Positions 17,846 through 26,157 of a stretch of DNA of 37,037 nt are shown one piece after another; the first letter of the stretch is position 1; the number at the start of each line of letters is the position of its first letter. Made by a program: the position numbers and the translations under genes. The stretch is taken from positions 1 to 37,037 of the forward strand of contig CANFOL010000020.1 of assembly GCA_947448695.1 (NCBI GenBank). The letters are read 5' to 3'. The notes under the pieces are model-generated. The model searched no databases. It saw only the letters and a program-made list of their open reading frames with translations, and had not been told where the DNA came from. The DNA is from Burkholderiaceae bacterium (lineage in GTDB: Bacteria > Pseudomonadota > Gammaproteobacteria > Burkholderiales > Burkholderiaceae).

Positions 17846-18565
17846 ATGAGTTCAAAAAAAGAAAATCAAGATGCTGACGATGTGGGTGTTCCAGTATCTG
17901 TAAAAATTCGTGAAAGACTTAAAAAAGCGCAGGTTCGATTTCATGCGAACGATAATATTTCCGATTATTTAGAGCCTGGTGAGCTTGATGCTATTTATGC
18001 TGAAGTTAAGGATAAGATGAAAGACGTCCTTGATAGCTTGGTGATTGACACCGTGGGCGATCACAATACTCAGGATACTGCGAATCGAGTAGCTAAGATG
18101 TTTGTTAAAGAAGTATTTGCCGGCAGATATTTACCGATGCCGTCCCTCACTGAGTTTCCTAATGTTTCGCAGTTGAACGAATTAATGGTGATTGGTCCAA
18201 TTGCAGTGAGAAGCGCTTGCTCCCATCACTTATGTCCAATTATGGGTAAGGTTTGGATTGGAGTTTTGCCGAATAAAGAAAGTAATTTGATTGGTTTATC
18301 CAAATATGCTCGGATGACTGAATGGGTTATGGGCAGACCGCAAATTCAAGAAGAAGCAGTAATTCAGTTAGCGGATGTCTTAGAAGAAAAAATGAAGCCT
18401 TTAGGTTTAGCGGTCGTCATGGATGCAGATCACTTATGTATGCAATGGCGCGGAGTAAAAGACTCTGATGCGAAGATGCTGAATAGTGTGATGCGTGGAA
18501 CCTTCTTAAAAGATCCTAATTTACGCCGTGAATTCTTATCTTTATTAGGAAGTCGTTATAAATAA
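17846..18565 (+). CDS. folE: GTP cyclohydrolase I FolE (divergent subtype)
   Basis: Converts GTP to dihydroneopterin triphosphate, the entry to folate and also to queuosine precursors. Zinc ligands are C125, H128 and C198. The zinc motif here is CSHHLCPIMG, unlike the usual C-E-H-H-x-x-P pattern of E. coli-like FolE, and CMQWRGVK replaces the common CM-x-MRGV. GLSKYARM (about 150-157) and the QIQEE motif are typical. The 239 residues include a charged N-terminal extension. No Shine-Dalgarno is visible before the ATG (CATTTAAT), so translation initiation may be weak or leaderless-like. Confidence 0.9.
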   Translation: MSSKKENQDADDVGVPVSVKIRERLKKAQVRFHANDNISDYLEPGELDAIYAEVKDKMKDVLDSLVIDTVGDHNTQDTANRVAKMFVKEVFAGRYLPMPSLTEFPNVSQLNELMVIGPIAVRSACSHHLCPIMGKVWIGVLPNKESNLIGLSKYARMTEWVMGRPQIQEEAVIQLADVLEEKMKPLGLAVVMDADHLCMQWRGVKDSDAKMLNSVMRGTFLKDPNLRREFLSLLGSRYK

Positions 18566-18581
18566 GAGAATGTAATTCAAT

Positions 18582-18596
18582 TGAGAATCATTTTCA
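18582..18596. promoter_or_regulatory. Fur-box-like palindrome 1 upstream of the HiPIP gene
   Basis: TGAGAAT-C-ATTTTCA is a 7-1-7 dyad with one mismatched pair, matching the Fur core TGATAATnATTATCA at 12 of 14 specified bases. It lies between folE and the HiPIP gene, about 106 bases before the HiPIP ATG. Confidence 0.5.
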
Positions 18597-18639
18597 TTTA
18601 AAAGGCTAATAAAAACAATTTCTTATGAAATATTTACGG

Positions 18640-18654
18640 AAATAATCATTATCC
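18640..18654. promoter_or_regulatory. Fur-box-like palindrome 2 upstream of the HiPIP gene
   Basis: AAATAAT-C-ATTATCC matches the 7-1-7 Fur core at 11 of 14 specified bases. The central ATAATCATTATC equals the right-hand 12 bases of the classic 19-base Fur consensus. Its centre is 58 bases from that of the first site and it is 48 bases before the HiPIP ATG, a plausible repressor position. Confidence 0.55.
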
Positions 18655-18702
18655 TTTATGCTTTCTTTAGATTTAACTAAAACCCCATTAAAAGGAACTG
18701 CC

Positions 18703-19011
18703 ATGAAAACTAATCGTCGCCAATTCATTATTTTATCTGCCTCTAGCTTAGCTGTTGCAACAGCTGGGACTGCGTTTGCTGCAGATCCAATGCTCCCAGA
18801 GACTGATCCTCAAGCGGTTGGTTTAGGCTATAAAGCAGACACTACAAAAGTTGACGCTGCTAAATATCCAAAGCACAAAGCTGCACAAAAGTGCAATGGT
18901 TGCTCTTTGTATAAAGGTGCAGCTGGATCAGCAGCAGGTGGTTGCCAAATTTTCCCAGGTAAGCAAGTTTCAGGTAATGGCTGGTGCAGTGCATTTGCAG
19001 CGAAGGCTTAA
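18703..19011 (+). CDS. High-potential iron-sulfur protein (HiPIP), Tat-exported
   Basis: Small periplasmic electron carrier with a [4Fe-4S] cluster of high redox potential. I chose the ATG at 18703 because AAGGA lies six bases before it and it gives a Tat signal: NRRQF at residues 4-8, then a hydrophobic stretch ending TAFAA near residue 27. A frame open from 18658 adds 15 unlikely residues. Cluster cysteines are C64, C67, C81 and C95 (C-x2-C-x13-C-x13-C). The mature protein is about 75 residues. Two Fur-like boxes upstream and a strong terminator downstream make it a single-gene transcript. The likely electron partner is a cytochrome or oxidase encoded elsewhere. Confidence 0.92.
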   Translation: MKTNRRQFIILSASSLAVATAGTAFAADPMLPETDPQAVGLGYKADTTKVDAAKYPKHKAAQKCNGCSLYKGAAGSAAGGCQIFPGKQVSGNGWCSAFAAKA

Positions 19012-19044
19012 TGATCTGATTTAAAACTTTCGTATAGATTGATT

Positions 19045-19080
19045 AAAATCCTTTACAGGAAACTGTGAAGGATTTTTTTT
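19045..19080 (+). terminator. Intrinsic terminator after HiPIP, containing the corA ribosome site
   Basis: A 14-base-pair stem (19045-19058 with 19063-19076, one T-G pair) closes a GAAA tetraloop (19059-19062) and ends in a run of eight T (19073-19080), the last four unpaired. The corA ATG is the very next base. The 3' arm holds AAGGA at 19068-19072, eight bases before that ATG, so the hairpin would also hide the corA ribosome site. Confidence 0.88.
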
Positions 19081-20061
19081 ATGTTGATTAATTGTGTTGC
19101 ATACAAAGATGGCTATAAATTAGCCGATATCACTTTTGAAGATGTCAGTGAGAATCTAAAAAAAGAGAATGTATTTGTTTGGGTTGCATTAAAGGATCCA
19201 AGCGATGAAGAAATTAAGAAGATGCAAGAGGAGTTTGACTTGCATGAGTTAGCCATTCAAGATGTTCGCCACAGTAATCAACGACCCAAAAAAGAAGAAT
19301 ATGGAGATGTTCTTTTTTCTGTTGCGCATTTAATTACCTTGTTACCTGATAAAGAGTTGCAAATAGGTGAATTAGATATTTTTACCGGTAAGAATTTTAT
19401 TTTATCGATTCGCAAGAATAGTCCTCAGGATTTCTTAGGTGTTCGAGCACGCTGTGAAAAAGAGCCTCACCTACTTAAGTTAGGATCAAGATACGTTTTA
19501 TATGCATTAGTTGATTATGTTGTTGATCATTATTTCGAAGTTCTTAACGAGATGGAGTTGGACCTAGATATCGTTGAAGAAGACGTCTTTACAAAGATAA
19601 AGATCAACGGGCGCAGTAATGTTGAAACCTTGTACTATATGAAACGCAAAGTATCAATCTTGAAACATGCGTGTGTCCCTTTACTTGAAAAATTTGCCAA
19701 CTTTAGTGGCGGAAGATTACCTGCTGTTCTTGAAGGTGGAGAATTAAATGAGTATTTCCGTGATTTACAGGATCACCTTAAACGCGTCGTTGATCGAATC
19801 GACACATTGGAAAGTGCTTTATCACAATTGATTCAAGTGAATCTTTCTTTGGTAACGATTGATGAAACTGAAATTACTAAAAGACTCGCCGCTTGGGCTG
19901 GAATTTTTGGATTAGCTACTTCCTTTGCCGGAATTTGGGGGATGAACTTTGAAGCAATGCCAGAGTTGCAATGGCCGTATGGATACCCCATGGCGTTAGG
20001 AATTATTTTTGGCGGGTGCTACCTCCTATTTAGGCGCTTTAAGAAGATACATTGGTTGTAA
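19081..20061 (+). CDS. corA: CorA-family magnesium/divalent cation channel
   Basis: Homopentameric inner-membrane channel for Mg2+ (also Co2+/Ni2+ in relatives). The large N-terminal cytosolic domain is followed by two C-terminal helices. The signature GMN is at residues 287-289 at the end of the first helix, with MPELQWPYGYP in the outer loop. The C terminus is basic (FRRFKKIHWL). The 326 residues are normal. The ATG at 19081 fits the family N terminus and has AAGGA eight bases upstream, but that site lies in a terminator stem, so expression may depend on read-through or hairpin opening. I see no good separate promoter in the 69-base gap. Confidence 0.93.
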   Translation: MLINCVAYKDGYKLADITFEDVSENLKKENVFVWVALKDPSDEEIKKMQEEFDLHELAIQDVRHSNQRPKKEEYGDVLFSVAHLITLLPDKELQIGELDIFTGKNFILSIRKNSPQDFLGVRARCEKEPHLLKLGSRYVLYALVDYVVDHYFEVLNEMELDLDIVEEDVFTKIKINGRSNVETLYYMKRKVSILKHACVPLLEKFANFSGGRLPAVLEGGELNEYFRDLQDHLKRVVDRIDTLESALSQLIQVNLSLVTIDETEITKRLAAWAGIFGLATSFAGIWGMNFEAMPELQWPYGYPMALGIIFGGCYLLFRRFKKIHWL

Positions 20062-20118
20062 ATTTATTATGCTGTATATTGAATCTAAGTCATTTCAAAT
20101 ACTCAATAGGAAATCAAG

Positions 20119-20750
20119 ATGTATTTACCTCATCATTTTAAGGAAGAGCGCCTTGAAATTTTATTGCCTATTATTCAGGAGTACCCTTTAGGAATCATAG
20201 TCACCATTGATCAGGGAGTAGCTAGTGCGAATCATTTGCCTTTTTTTACGAAGAAGGGACTTTACAAGCGCACATACCTAAAGTGAATCCCTTATATGAT
20301 TTTGTAAAAACCAAAGGCGGTGTCGAGGTTTTAGTTGTATTTCAAGGCCCACAATCCTATATCACCCCAAGTTGGTATCCGACTAAAAAAGAATCCGGCA
20401 AAGTTGTTCCTACTTTTAATTATTCGGTTGTTCATATACGTGGAAGATTAGCTCTGCAAGAAGATAAAACCTGGATTAGGTTGCATTTAGAAAAAGTAAC
20501 CAATTGGCACGAGCCTAGACGTGGATCAGATTGGCAAATGAGCGATGCGCCCAAAGACTATACAGATTCGATGATTTCCGTTCTGTGTGGCTTAGAAATT
20601 AAGATTGAATCCATGGTCGGGAAACTAAAGCTAAGCCAAAATCGTCAAGAAGCTGATCGCTTAGCTGTTTTAGATCAATTAGAAAAAAGTGCTACTGAAA
20701 ATGATGTTCAAATGGCAAAGCTTGCTAAGTTAATAAAACCAAAAAAATGA
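20119..20750 (+). pseudogene. PaiB-like FMN-binding regulator, interrupted by a frameshift at a T7 tract
   Basis: The first part starts at the ATG 20119 with AGGAAA upstream. It reads MYLPHHFKEERLEILLPIIQ and on to NHLPFF, then derails and stops at 20284-20286. The rest of the PaiB-type protein continues in the -1 frame, from TAC at 20247 (YEEGTLQAHIPKVNPLYDF) to 20750. One extra T in the T7 run at 20241-20247, or a -1 slip there, would restore 210 residues. The second half keeps GPQSYITPSWYP and the WHEPRR region. PaiB proteins bind FMN-like cofactors and are described as transcriptional repressors. It may be a sequencing error, a recent mutation or slippage-rescued expression. It converges with the MFS gene. 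Confidence 0.85.
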
Positions 20751-20768
20751 ATATAGCTTCAAAATTAC

Positions 20769-22388
20769 TTAATTACTCTCAGAAAAAGAAGTTGCGACAC
20801 GACGAGTAATTTTTGGAGGTCTAGTACCCACGTGATATTGATAGCGCTCTTCCTGAAGATTGAGGTCATTGGTGGTGAAACGATCGAAACGTCTGAGGTA
20901 GTCTGCCCAAGTTTCAAAGACAAAATTTTCCACCATCATCCCGACTTTTTCCGCATCTTCAAACAGACTCCATGACATGGCACCTTGGCGCAGGCGGGCA
21001 TCGCGAGAGCGTTGCATCACTTCTTTAAATGCCACAATATTTTCACTACCAATTTTGTATTCCAAAGAAATCATCACTGGACCAGCTTCGTGATCAATAT
21101 CACGATCTGGAATAGGGTGTTCAATCGGACATACCGGCGTCATATCTTCCTCGGTGCCGCCCTCAATCTTGAGATGTTTGGTTAACATCACTGCGATGAT
21201 GCCAAAGATGGATCCACAAATCACACTAAAAGTAACACTTGAGTGAGTCGTAAGCTTCCCCCAAATGCCTGCACCAATGGCACTACCGCCCATTAAAGAC
21301 ATCTGAAAAATGGACATTCCCCGCGCCCTAATCCAGCTTGGCAGAGCAAGTTGAGCAGAGATGGACAAGGAATTTGCTGTCAAAATCCAAAATCCCCCAC
21401 TTAACATCATCATGATCGCCGCCAACCATAATGAAGGGGCAAGAACAACACCAATAGAAGCAAATGCTTGCAAAATTTGGCTGATAGGGACTAATTGGTT
21501 TCTATCAAAGCGATGACGTAGGCGAGGAAGTTGCGACGCGGCCACAATAGCCCCAAATCCAAGGCAGGAAAGTAAGATGGTGAAAGTTTTTGCATCCCCA
21601 TTGAAATGGTCCTTTGCGATGACGGGCAAAAGTGCCATTAATGCAGATGATTGAACAAAAAAGATAAAGACACGTAATAAAACAGCGCGCATCCGAGCAG
21701 ATGATTTGACATATTGGATACCTACACGAATAGCACCTAAAAATCGCTCACCTGGAAGAGGTGAGACAGTAGAGGTATATTTCCAGCGCCAGATTAATAC
21801 GGTACAGCCCAAGGAGAGCACCATATTTAATGCAAAAACATACTCAGTACCCGCACTGGCGATTAACGCACCCGCCACAAGTGGTCCAATAATTCGGGAG
21901 GCATTCATCGCCACACCGTTGAGGGCAAGTGCCGAGGGAAGTTGTTCGCGATTCACAATATCTGGCACGATAGCGGCGAAGACAGGCCAGCGCATTGCAA
22001 GACCAATACCATTCGTAAATGTTAAAAATAATAATAAGGGTGCGTTTAGCGAATTGGTAAAGGTCATAAAGCATAGAACAGCGGCATTTAAGGCAATCCA
22101 AATTTGGGTTGCCATAAAGTATTTTTTCCGATTCAAAATATCTGCGAAGGCCCCGCTAGGTAATCCTAATAAAAATACGGGTAAATTAGATGCCGTTTGA
22201 ATCAGTGCAATTAAAGTAGGGGAGGCATCTAAATCCGTCATCATCCAGGAAGCAGCTACATCATTCATCCACATACAGATATTGGAAGTCATCCAGGCAA
22301 GCCATAGCATGCTAAAGACCCGGTTTTTAAGTGGCGCCCACCAGATTTCTTCTTTCGTTAAAGGGGAAATAAAAGGTTTGGATGACAT
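20769..22388 (-). CDS. MFS transporter (EntS/MFS_3 type) with C-terminal ABM-like domain
   Basis: Major facilitator permease with about 12 membrane helices in the first 415 residues. Family cues are GLPSGAFADILNRKKYF in the loop after helix 2 and NREQLPSALALNGVAMNASRIIGPLVAGAL mid-protein. After the last helix a soluble extension of about 120 residues contains GPVMISLEYKIGSENIVAFKEVMQ and RDARLRQGAMSW, resembling antibiotic-biosynthesis-monooxygenase (ABM) ferredoxin-like domains. The 539 residues are far above the roughly 400 of plain MFS carriers because of this fusion. Relatives are annotated as exporters. The substrate is unknown and the role of the extra domain is not established. It diverges from the amidase. 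Confidence 0.87.
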   Translation of the reverse strand: MSSKPFISPLTKEEIWWAPLKNRVFSMLWLAWMTSNICMWMNDVAASWMMTDLDASPTLIALIQTASNLPVFLLGLPSGAFADILNRKKYFMATQIWIALNAAVLCFMTFTNSLNAPLLLFLTFTNGIGLAMRWPVFAAIVPDIVNREQLPSALALNGVAMNASRIIGPLVAGALIASAGTEYVFALNMVLSLGCTVLIWRWKYTSTVSPLPGERFLGAIRVGIQYVKSSARMRAVLLRVFIFFVQSSALMALLPVIAKDHFNGDAKTFTILLSCLGFGAIVAASQLPRLRHRFDRNQLVPISQILQAFASIGVVLAPSLWLAAIMMMLSGGFWILTANSLSISAQLALPSWIRARGMSIFQMSLMGGSAIGAGIWGKLTTHSSVTFSVICGSIFGIIAVMLTKHLKIEGGTEEDMTPVCPIEHPIPDRDIDHEAGPVMISLEYKIGSENIVAFKEVMQRSRDARLRQGAMSWSLFEDAEKVGMMVENFVFETWADYLRRFDRFTTNDLNLQEERYQYHVGTRPPKITRRVATSFSESN

Positions 22389-22470
22389 AGATAGTCCATT
22401 TTACTGCTGATATAAATAAATTAGCACATTCCATCTATAAGATCAGAAGTCAAAGTATGGTTGATGCGTC

Positions 22471-22490
22471 AAATTGAGTAGAATCAATTT
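22471..22490. promoter_or_regulatory. Perfect inverted repeat in the MFS/amidase divergent region
   Basis: AAATTGA (22471-22477) and TCAATTT (22484-22490) are perfect reverse complements separated by six bases, 21 bases before the amidase ATG. The placement fits an operator controlling amidase. In AT-rich DNA a 7-base dyad can occur by chance. Confidence 0.3.
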
Positions 22491-22511
22491 ATATCTTTCT
22501 TGGAATTTATT

Positions 22512-23948
22512 ATGTCAGAACAAAACATTATTTCTTTAACAGCGATTGAGTTATCCCAGCTGATTCATCAGAGAACAGTATCTTGTGAAGAAGTAATGCG
22601 GGCTTATCTGCAACAGATCCAAAATCTCAACCACCATGTGAATGCGATTGTTTCTTTGCAAGATGAAGATCTTTTGTTGCAGTTGGCTCGGGAAAAAGAC
22701 CAACAATTTCTACGAGTGTCTAATAAGGGTTTCTTGTATGGGTTTCCGCTTGCACCAAAAGATCTTGCAGGTACAAGAGGCATTCCCACGACCTTGGGTT
22801 CCCCCATTTTTAAAAATAATTTACAGGCACCAGATTCGATCGTGGTGGAGCGCATGCGTGCTGCAGGGGGTATTTTGATTGGGAAAACCAACGTCCCTGA
22901 ATTTGGACTTGGGTCACATACCTATAACCAAGTGTTTGGTACTACCTTGAATAGCTATGATCAAAGCAAATCTGCTGGTGGAAGTAGTGGTGGTGCAACG
23001 GTTGCACTTGCACTGCAGATGTTACCCATTGCTGATGGGAGTGACTTTGGAGGTTCACTGCGGAATCCAAGTGCCTGGAATAATGTTTATGGCTTACGCC
23101 CATCGCAAGGAAGAGTTCCATCGGGCACGGGCGCGGAAGTCTATTACGATCAGTTGCCCACCGATGGTCCCATGGCTAGGAACGTATCTGATTTGGCGAT
23201 CATGCTAGCGATACAAGCTGGCTATGATGAACGTCATCCCCTAAGCTTACGGGATTCACCTGCAATCTATCAACAATCACTTGAGGCGAAATTACAAGGC
23301 AAGCGTGTAGCTTGGCTTGGCGATTTTGACGGCTATTTGCCAATGGAAGAAGGCTTACTCGATCAATCCACACAAAGCCTTAAGTTTTTTGAAGCTATGG
23401 GATGTATAGTTGATTCAGTCAAAGTGCAATTTAACATGAGTGAACTTTGGCGATCATGGGTAACATTGAGAGCCTTTGTTACTGGAGGTAAGTTAATGCC
23501 TTTGTACCAAAATCCGGAGCAACGATCCCAACTCAAACCTGAAGCTATTTGGGAAATAGAACAATCCCTCGCGCTCAAGGCAATCGATATTTATAACGCC
23601 TCAGTGATCCGCACCGCTTGGAGGAAAGAGCTGCAAAGACTCTTCAAAACGTATGATGTGTTGGTATTGCCGAGCGCGCAAGTATTTGCTTTCTCAGCTG
23701 AACAGACATGGCCAAAAGCCATTGCGGGACATGCTATGGATACCTATCATCGTTGGATGGAGGTAGTTATTGGCCCCACCCTCGCAGGCTTGCCTGTTTT
23801 GGCTTTGCCTGCAGGATTTCATCAGGGCGTACCGTTTGGATTACAGTTGATTGGTAAACCTCAAGGTGAGTTTGAACTTTTACAGATGGGATTTGCTTGG
23901 GAACAAGTAACGCCGTTTGCAAAAGAAAAGCCTACTTTATTAAAGTGA
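22512..23948 (+). CDS. Amidase-signature family hydrolase
   Basis: Cytosolic amide hydrolase of the Ser-cisSer-Lys class. I start at the ATG 22512, which has GGA seven bases upstream; an in-frame TTG at 22500 is less likely. In the 478-residue protein the catalytic Lys is K83 in LAPKDLAG, the cis-Ser pair is in GGSSGG (158-159), and the nucleophile is S182 in DFGGSLRNP. The C-terminal GLPVLALPAGFHQGVPFGLQL block is typical. It is not GatA by context, since gatB and gatC are absent. Lying between two MFS genes, it may degrade an imported amide. Substrate unknown. The 3' end overlaps the convergent MFS gene by nine bases. Confidence 0.92.
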   Translation: MSEQNIISLTAIELSQLIHQRTVSCEEVMRAYLQQIQNLNHHVNAIVSLQDEDLLLQLAREKDQQFLRVSNKGFLYGFPLAPKDLAGTRGIPTTLGSPIFKNNLQAPDSIVVERMRAAGGILIGKTNVPEFGLGSHTYNQVFGTTLNSYDQSKSAGGSSGGATVALALQMLPIADGSDFGGSLRNPSAWNNVYGLRPSQGRVPSGTGAEVYYDQLPTDGPMARNVSDLAIMLAIQAGYDERHPLSLRDSPAIYQQSLEAKLQGKRVAWLGDFDGYLPMEEGLLDQSTQSLKFFEAMGCIVDSVKVQFNMSELWRSWVTLRAFVTGGKLMPLYQNPEQRSQLKPEAIWEIEQSLALKAIDIYNASVIRTAWRKELQRLFKTYDVLVLPSAQVFAFSAEQTWPKAIAGHAMDTYHRWMEVVIGPTLAGLPVLALPAGFHQGVPFGLQLIGKPQGEFELLQMGFAWEQVTPFAKEKPTLLK

Positions 23949-25172
23949 GCGACCATAGCGCATCAAGATAAAGCTAATGATGAACAGGAGAGTGGTGGCT
24001 GCAATTGCTAAAGAAGCATGAATCCCAATCATGCCACCGACCAGTCCAACTGTAATCCCTGATCCAGCACGCATACCTAGGGCGGCCATGTTGTAGAGCC
24101 CAATGACACGCCCCCTAATTTCGGTTGGGGCATTGATTTGAACAATGCTTTGCGCCATTGAGTTAAATGCTAATTCAAAAAAACCACAGACAAGTAACAG
24201 GGCAATCGCGAAGTAATAACTTTGATTGAGAGCAAAGGTTAATAAAATTACACACCAGCAAATAGCTAAAATTAGGGCTGTGCGGGGATGGGGTCTTAAG
24301 AATCCACGACTTTCTAAAACAATACCGGCAATCAAAGCGCCCGCGGCATCAGCTCCTAGTAGAAGACTATATAAGAGACCGGGATCCCCATGTCCTAAGT
24401 CTTGGGCAAATCCTGGCATTTGTGCTTGATAGCCATTACCGACAAAAAATGAGGCAGTGCCAGCCAGCAGAATCATTGAGACAATGACACTTTTTCCAGA
24501 AATATCTCGAATGGTTTGAACAATATCTTGGAACCCTCTAACTGCGCGCTTGACAGGAGCCTCGCCAATACGAAATGCAGGCCCATAAGGCGCAGTTGCT
24601 AACCACCAAATAGTTGGCAGGTACAGAAAAGCATTCACAATCAGACCGTATTTTGGACCCACCGTTAACATCAGTCCGCCACCTACAGCGGGCCCGATTA
24701 ACAAGCCAAGATAACGAGCGCTTGCCAAAATACGAACTGCACTCGGCAAGACTGAGGCATCCACAATGTCATATAAAAGGATTTGCGAGATGGTGTGCCA
24801 CAGAACTCCTGCAAAGCCATGAAGTACTAATAAAATCATGGCATGCCATTGCTCAACCGTATCCGTAATAAATAGATATGCCCAGGATAGGGAACAAATC
24901 ATAAATAAAGCGATACCTGCTTGAATCAATCTGCGAGGATCATATTTATCAGCTAGAGCACCAGCGGGGACTGAAAAGAATAAAAAAGGCAGCCAGTGAG
25001 AAAGGACAGCAAACCCTGCAAGTTCTGGAGAATGAAATTTTTGATAGAGCATCCAATAACTAATGACATGCTCAACGCTATCGGCCATCATGGCCAGCAT
25101 ATAAGTTATAACGTGAAATCGAAAGCCCACAAATTTGAAGGCGGCAAATGCTGGTGCTTTTGAATCTGACAT
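23940..25172 (-). CDS. MFS transporter (MFS_3/enterobactin-exporter-like)
   Basis: Twelve-helix major facilitator carrier of 410 residues without an extra domain. The A-loop motif GALADKYDPRRLIQAG (about 72-87) and the mid-protein stretch LPSAVRILASARYLGLLIGPAVGGGLM are characteristic of this subgroup, which also includes the larger MFS protein of this window. The stop overlaps the amidase stop region by nine bases in convergent orientation. It lies 22 bases after the LysR stop on the same strand, so it may be transcribed with that regulator gene. Substrate unknown. Confidence 0.88.
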   Translation of the reverse strand: MSDSKAPAFAAFKFVGFRFHVITYMLAMMADSVEHVISYWMLYQKFHSPELAGFAVLSHWLPFLFFSVPAGALADKYDPRRLIQAGIALFMICSLSWAYLFITDTVEQWHAMILLVLHGFAGVLWHTISQILLYDIVDASVLPSAVRILASARYLGLLIGPAVGGGLMLTVGPKYGLIVNAFLYLPTIWWLATAPYGPAFRIGEAPVKRAVRGFQDIVQTIRDISGKSVIVSMILLAGTASFFVGNGYQAQMPGFAQDLGHGDPGLLYSLLLGADAAGALIAGIVLESRGFLRPHPRTALILAICWCVILLTFALNQSYYFAIALLLVCGFFELAFNSMAQSIVQINAPTEIRGRVIGLYNMAALGMRAGSGITVGLVGGMIGIHASLAIAATTLLFIISFILMRYGRSL

Positions 25173-25194
25173 GAAAATCCCTTAAAACGATATC

Positions 25195-26109
25195 TTAATG
25201 CTTTGCGCACCAATCCTTTGTGAATTCATGTGCAAGAGTAAGAAACCTTTTCACTGCCAATTTAGAAGTGTTCTCTCGGTAGGCCAGACTCAGAGGAACT
25301 GTTAAAACTGAATTTGGATGAAAGGTTTTATAAATGACACTTACAGGTTGAATCGCTTGCATCGATTTTGGAACGATAGCGATGCCTAAACCTGAGGCGA
25401 CAATATGTAATGCGCCAATAATACGATAAACGACTTGTGCTGATTTAGGTTCAAAACCCGCCTTAGCGCATTCATTGATTAAGCTCTCCTTAATCCCTGA
25501 GCCATTGACTTGCTGATAAAAAATAAAATTTTCATGCTGTAAATCTTTCAGGCGAAGTACTTCATTTGGAGTTTGGCTTAAAGCATGGTTAATTGGCATG
25601 GCAATTACCATATCCTCTTTTAAAAGTTCAATACTTTCTATTCCTGGATAGTGCTTAACTGATGAGCGAGAAAAAGCAATATCGATTTTTTCTTGATCAA
25701 GTGCGTTCATCAGATCATGGGCAGCGCCTTCCTCGATATCAAGTTTGATGAGTGGGTAGGTTTCTCTGAAGGCACGAACTAAGTCGGGCGTCATTTGATG
25801 CATCGATGCAGAACTAGTGAAGCCTAATCGAAGGTTGCCTTCCTCACCTAATTCAAAACGCCGTACGCGTTGAACAGATTCTTCGACACTTGCCAAAATG
25901 GCTAAAGCATCCGTTAAAAAGATTTTGCCAGCTGGACTTAGTTGAATTCGGCGCGATTTTCTGAGAAACAATTCGACCCCGAGTTCTTTTTCAAGAGCTT
26001 GAATTTGCTGCGTTAATGGCGGTTGTTGGATACCTAATTTTATTGCAGCACGGGTCATGTGCTCTTCCTGGGCAACAACTACAAAATATCGTAAATGCCT
26101 TAATTCCAC
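25195..26109 (-). CDS. LysR-family transcriptional regulator
   Basis: DNA-binding regulator with an N-terminal winged helix-turn-helix (about 1-60: MELRHLRYFVVVAQEEHMTRAA, then LGIQQPPLTQQIQALEKELG). A C-terminal periplasmic-binding-like effector domain spans about 90-300. Length 304 is standard. It begins with GTG at 26107-26109, with AAGG seven bases upstream, and the HLRYF start is typical of CatR/BenM-like regulators. It is divergent from the flavin monooxygenase operon, across a region with a perfect T-N11-A dyad. That arrangement strongly suggests it activates that operon in response to a pathway compound. Confidence 0.94.
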   Translation of the reverse strand: MELRHLRYFVVVAQEEHMTRAAIKLGIQQPPLTQQIQALEKELGVELFLRKSRRIQLSPAGKIFLTDALAILASVEESVQRVRRFELGEEGNLRLGFTSSASMHQMTPDLVRAFRETYPLIKLDIEEGAAHDLMNALDQEKIDIAFSRSSVKHYPGIESIELLKEDMVIAMPINHALSQTPNEVLRLKDLQHENFIFYQQVNGSGIKESLINECAKAGFEPKSAQVVYRIIGALHIVASGLGIAIVPKSMQAIQPVSVIYKTFHPNSVLTVPLSLAYRENTSKLAVKRFLTLAHEFTKDWCAKH

Positions 26110-26128
26110 AAAAATACCTTTATATCTT

Positions 26129-26151
26129 AAAAGTATTAATTTAGCACTTTT
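26129..26151. promoter_or_regulatory. Candidate LysR operator (T-N11-A dyad)
   Basis: AAAAGT (26129-26134) and ACTTTT (26146-26151) are perfect inverted repeats with an 11-base spacer, the exact T-N11-A geometry of LysR recognition sites. The centre is about 50 bases before the predicted monooxygenase transcription start and close to the lysR start. Confidence 0.6.
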
Positions 26152-26157
26152 ATATAT

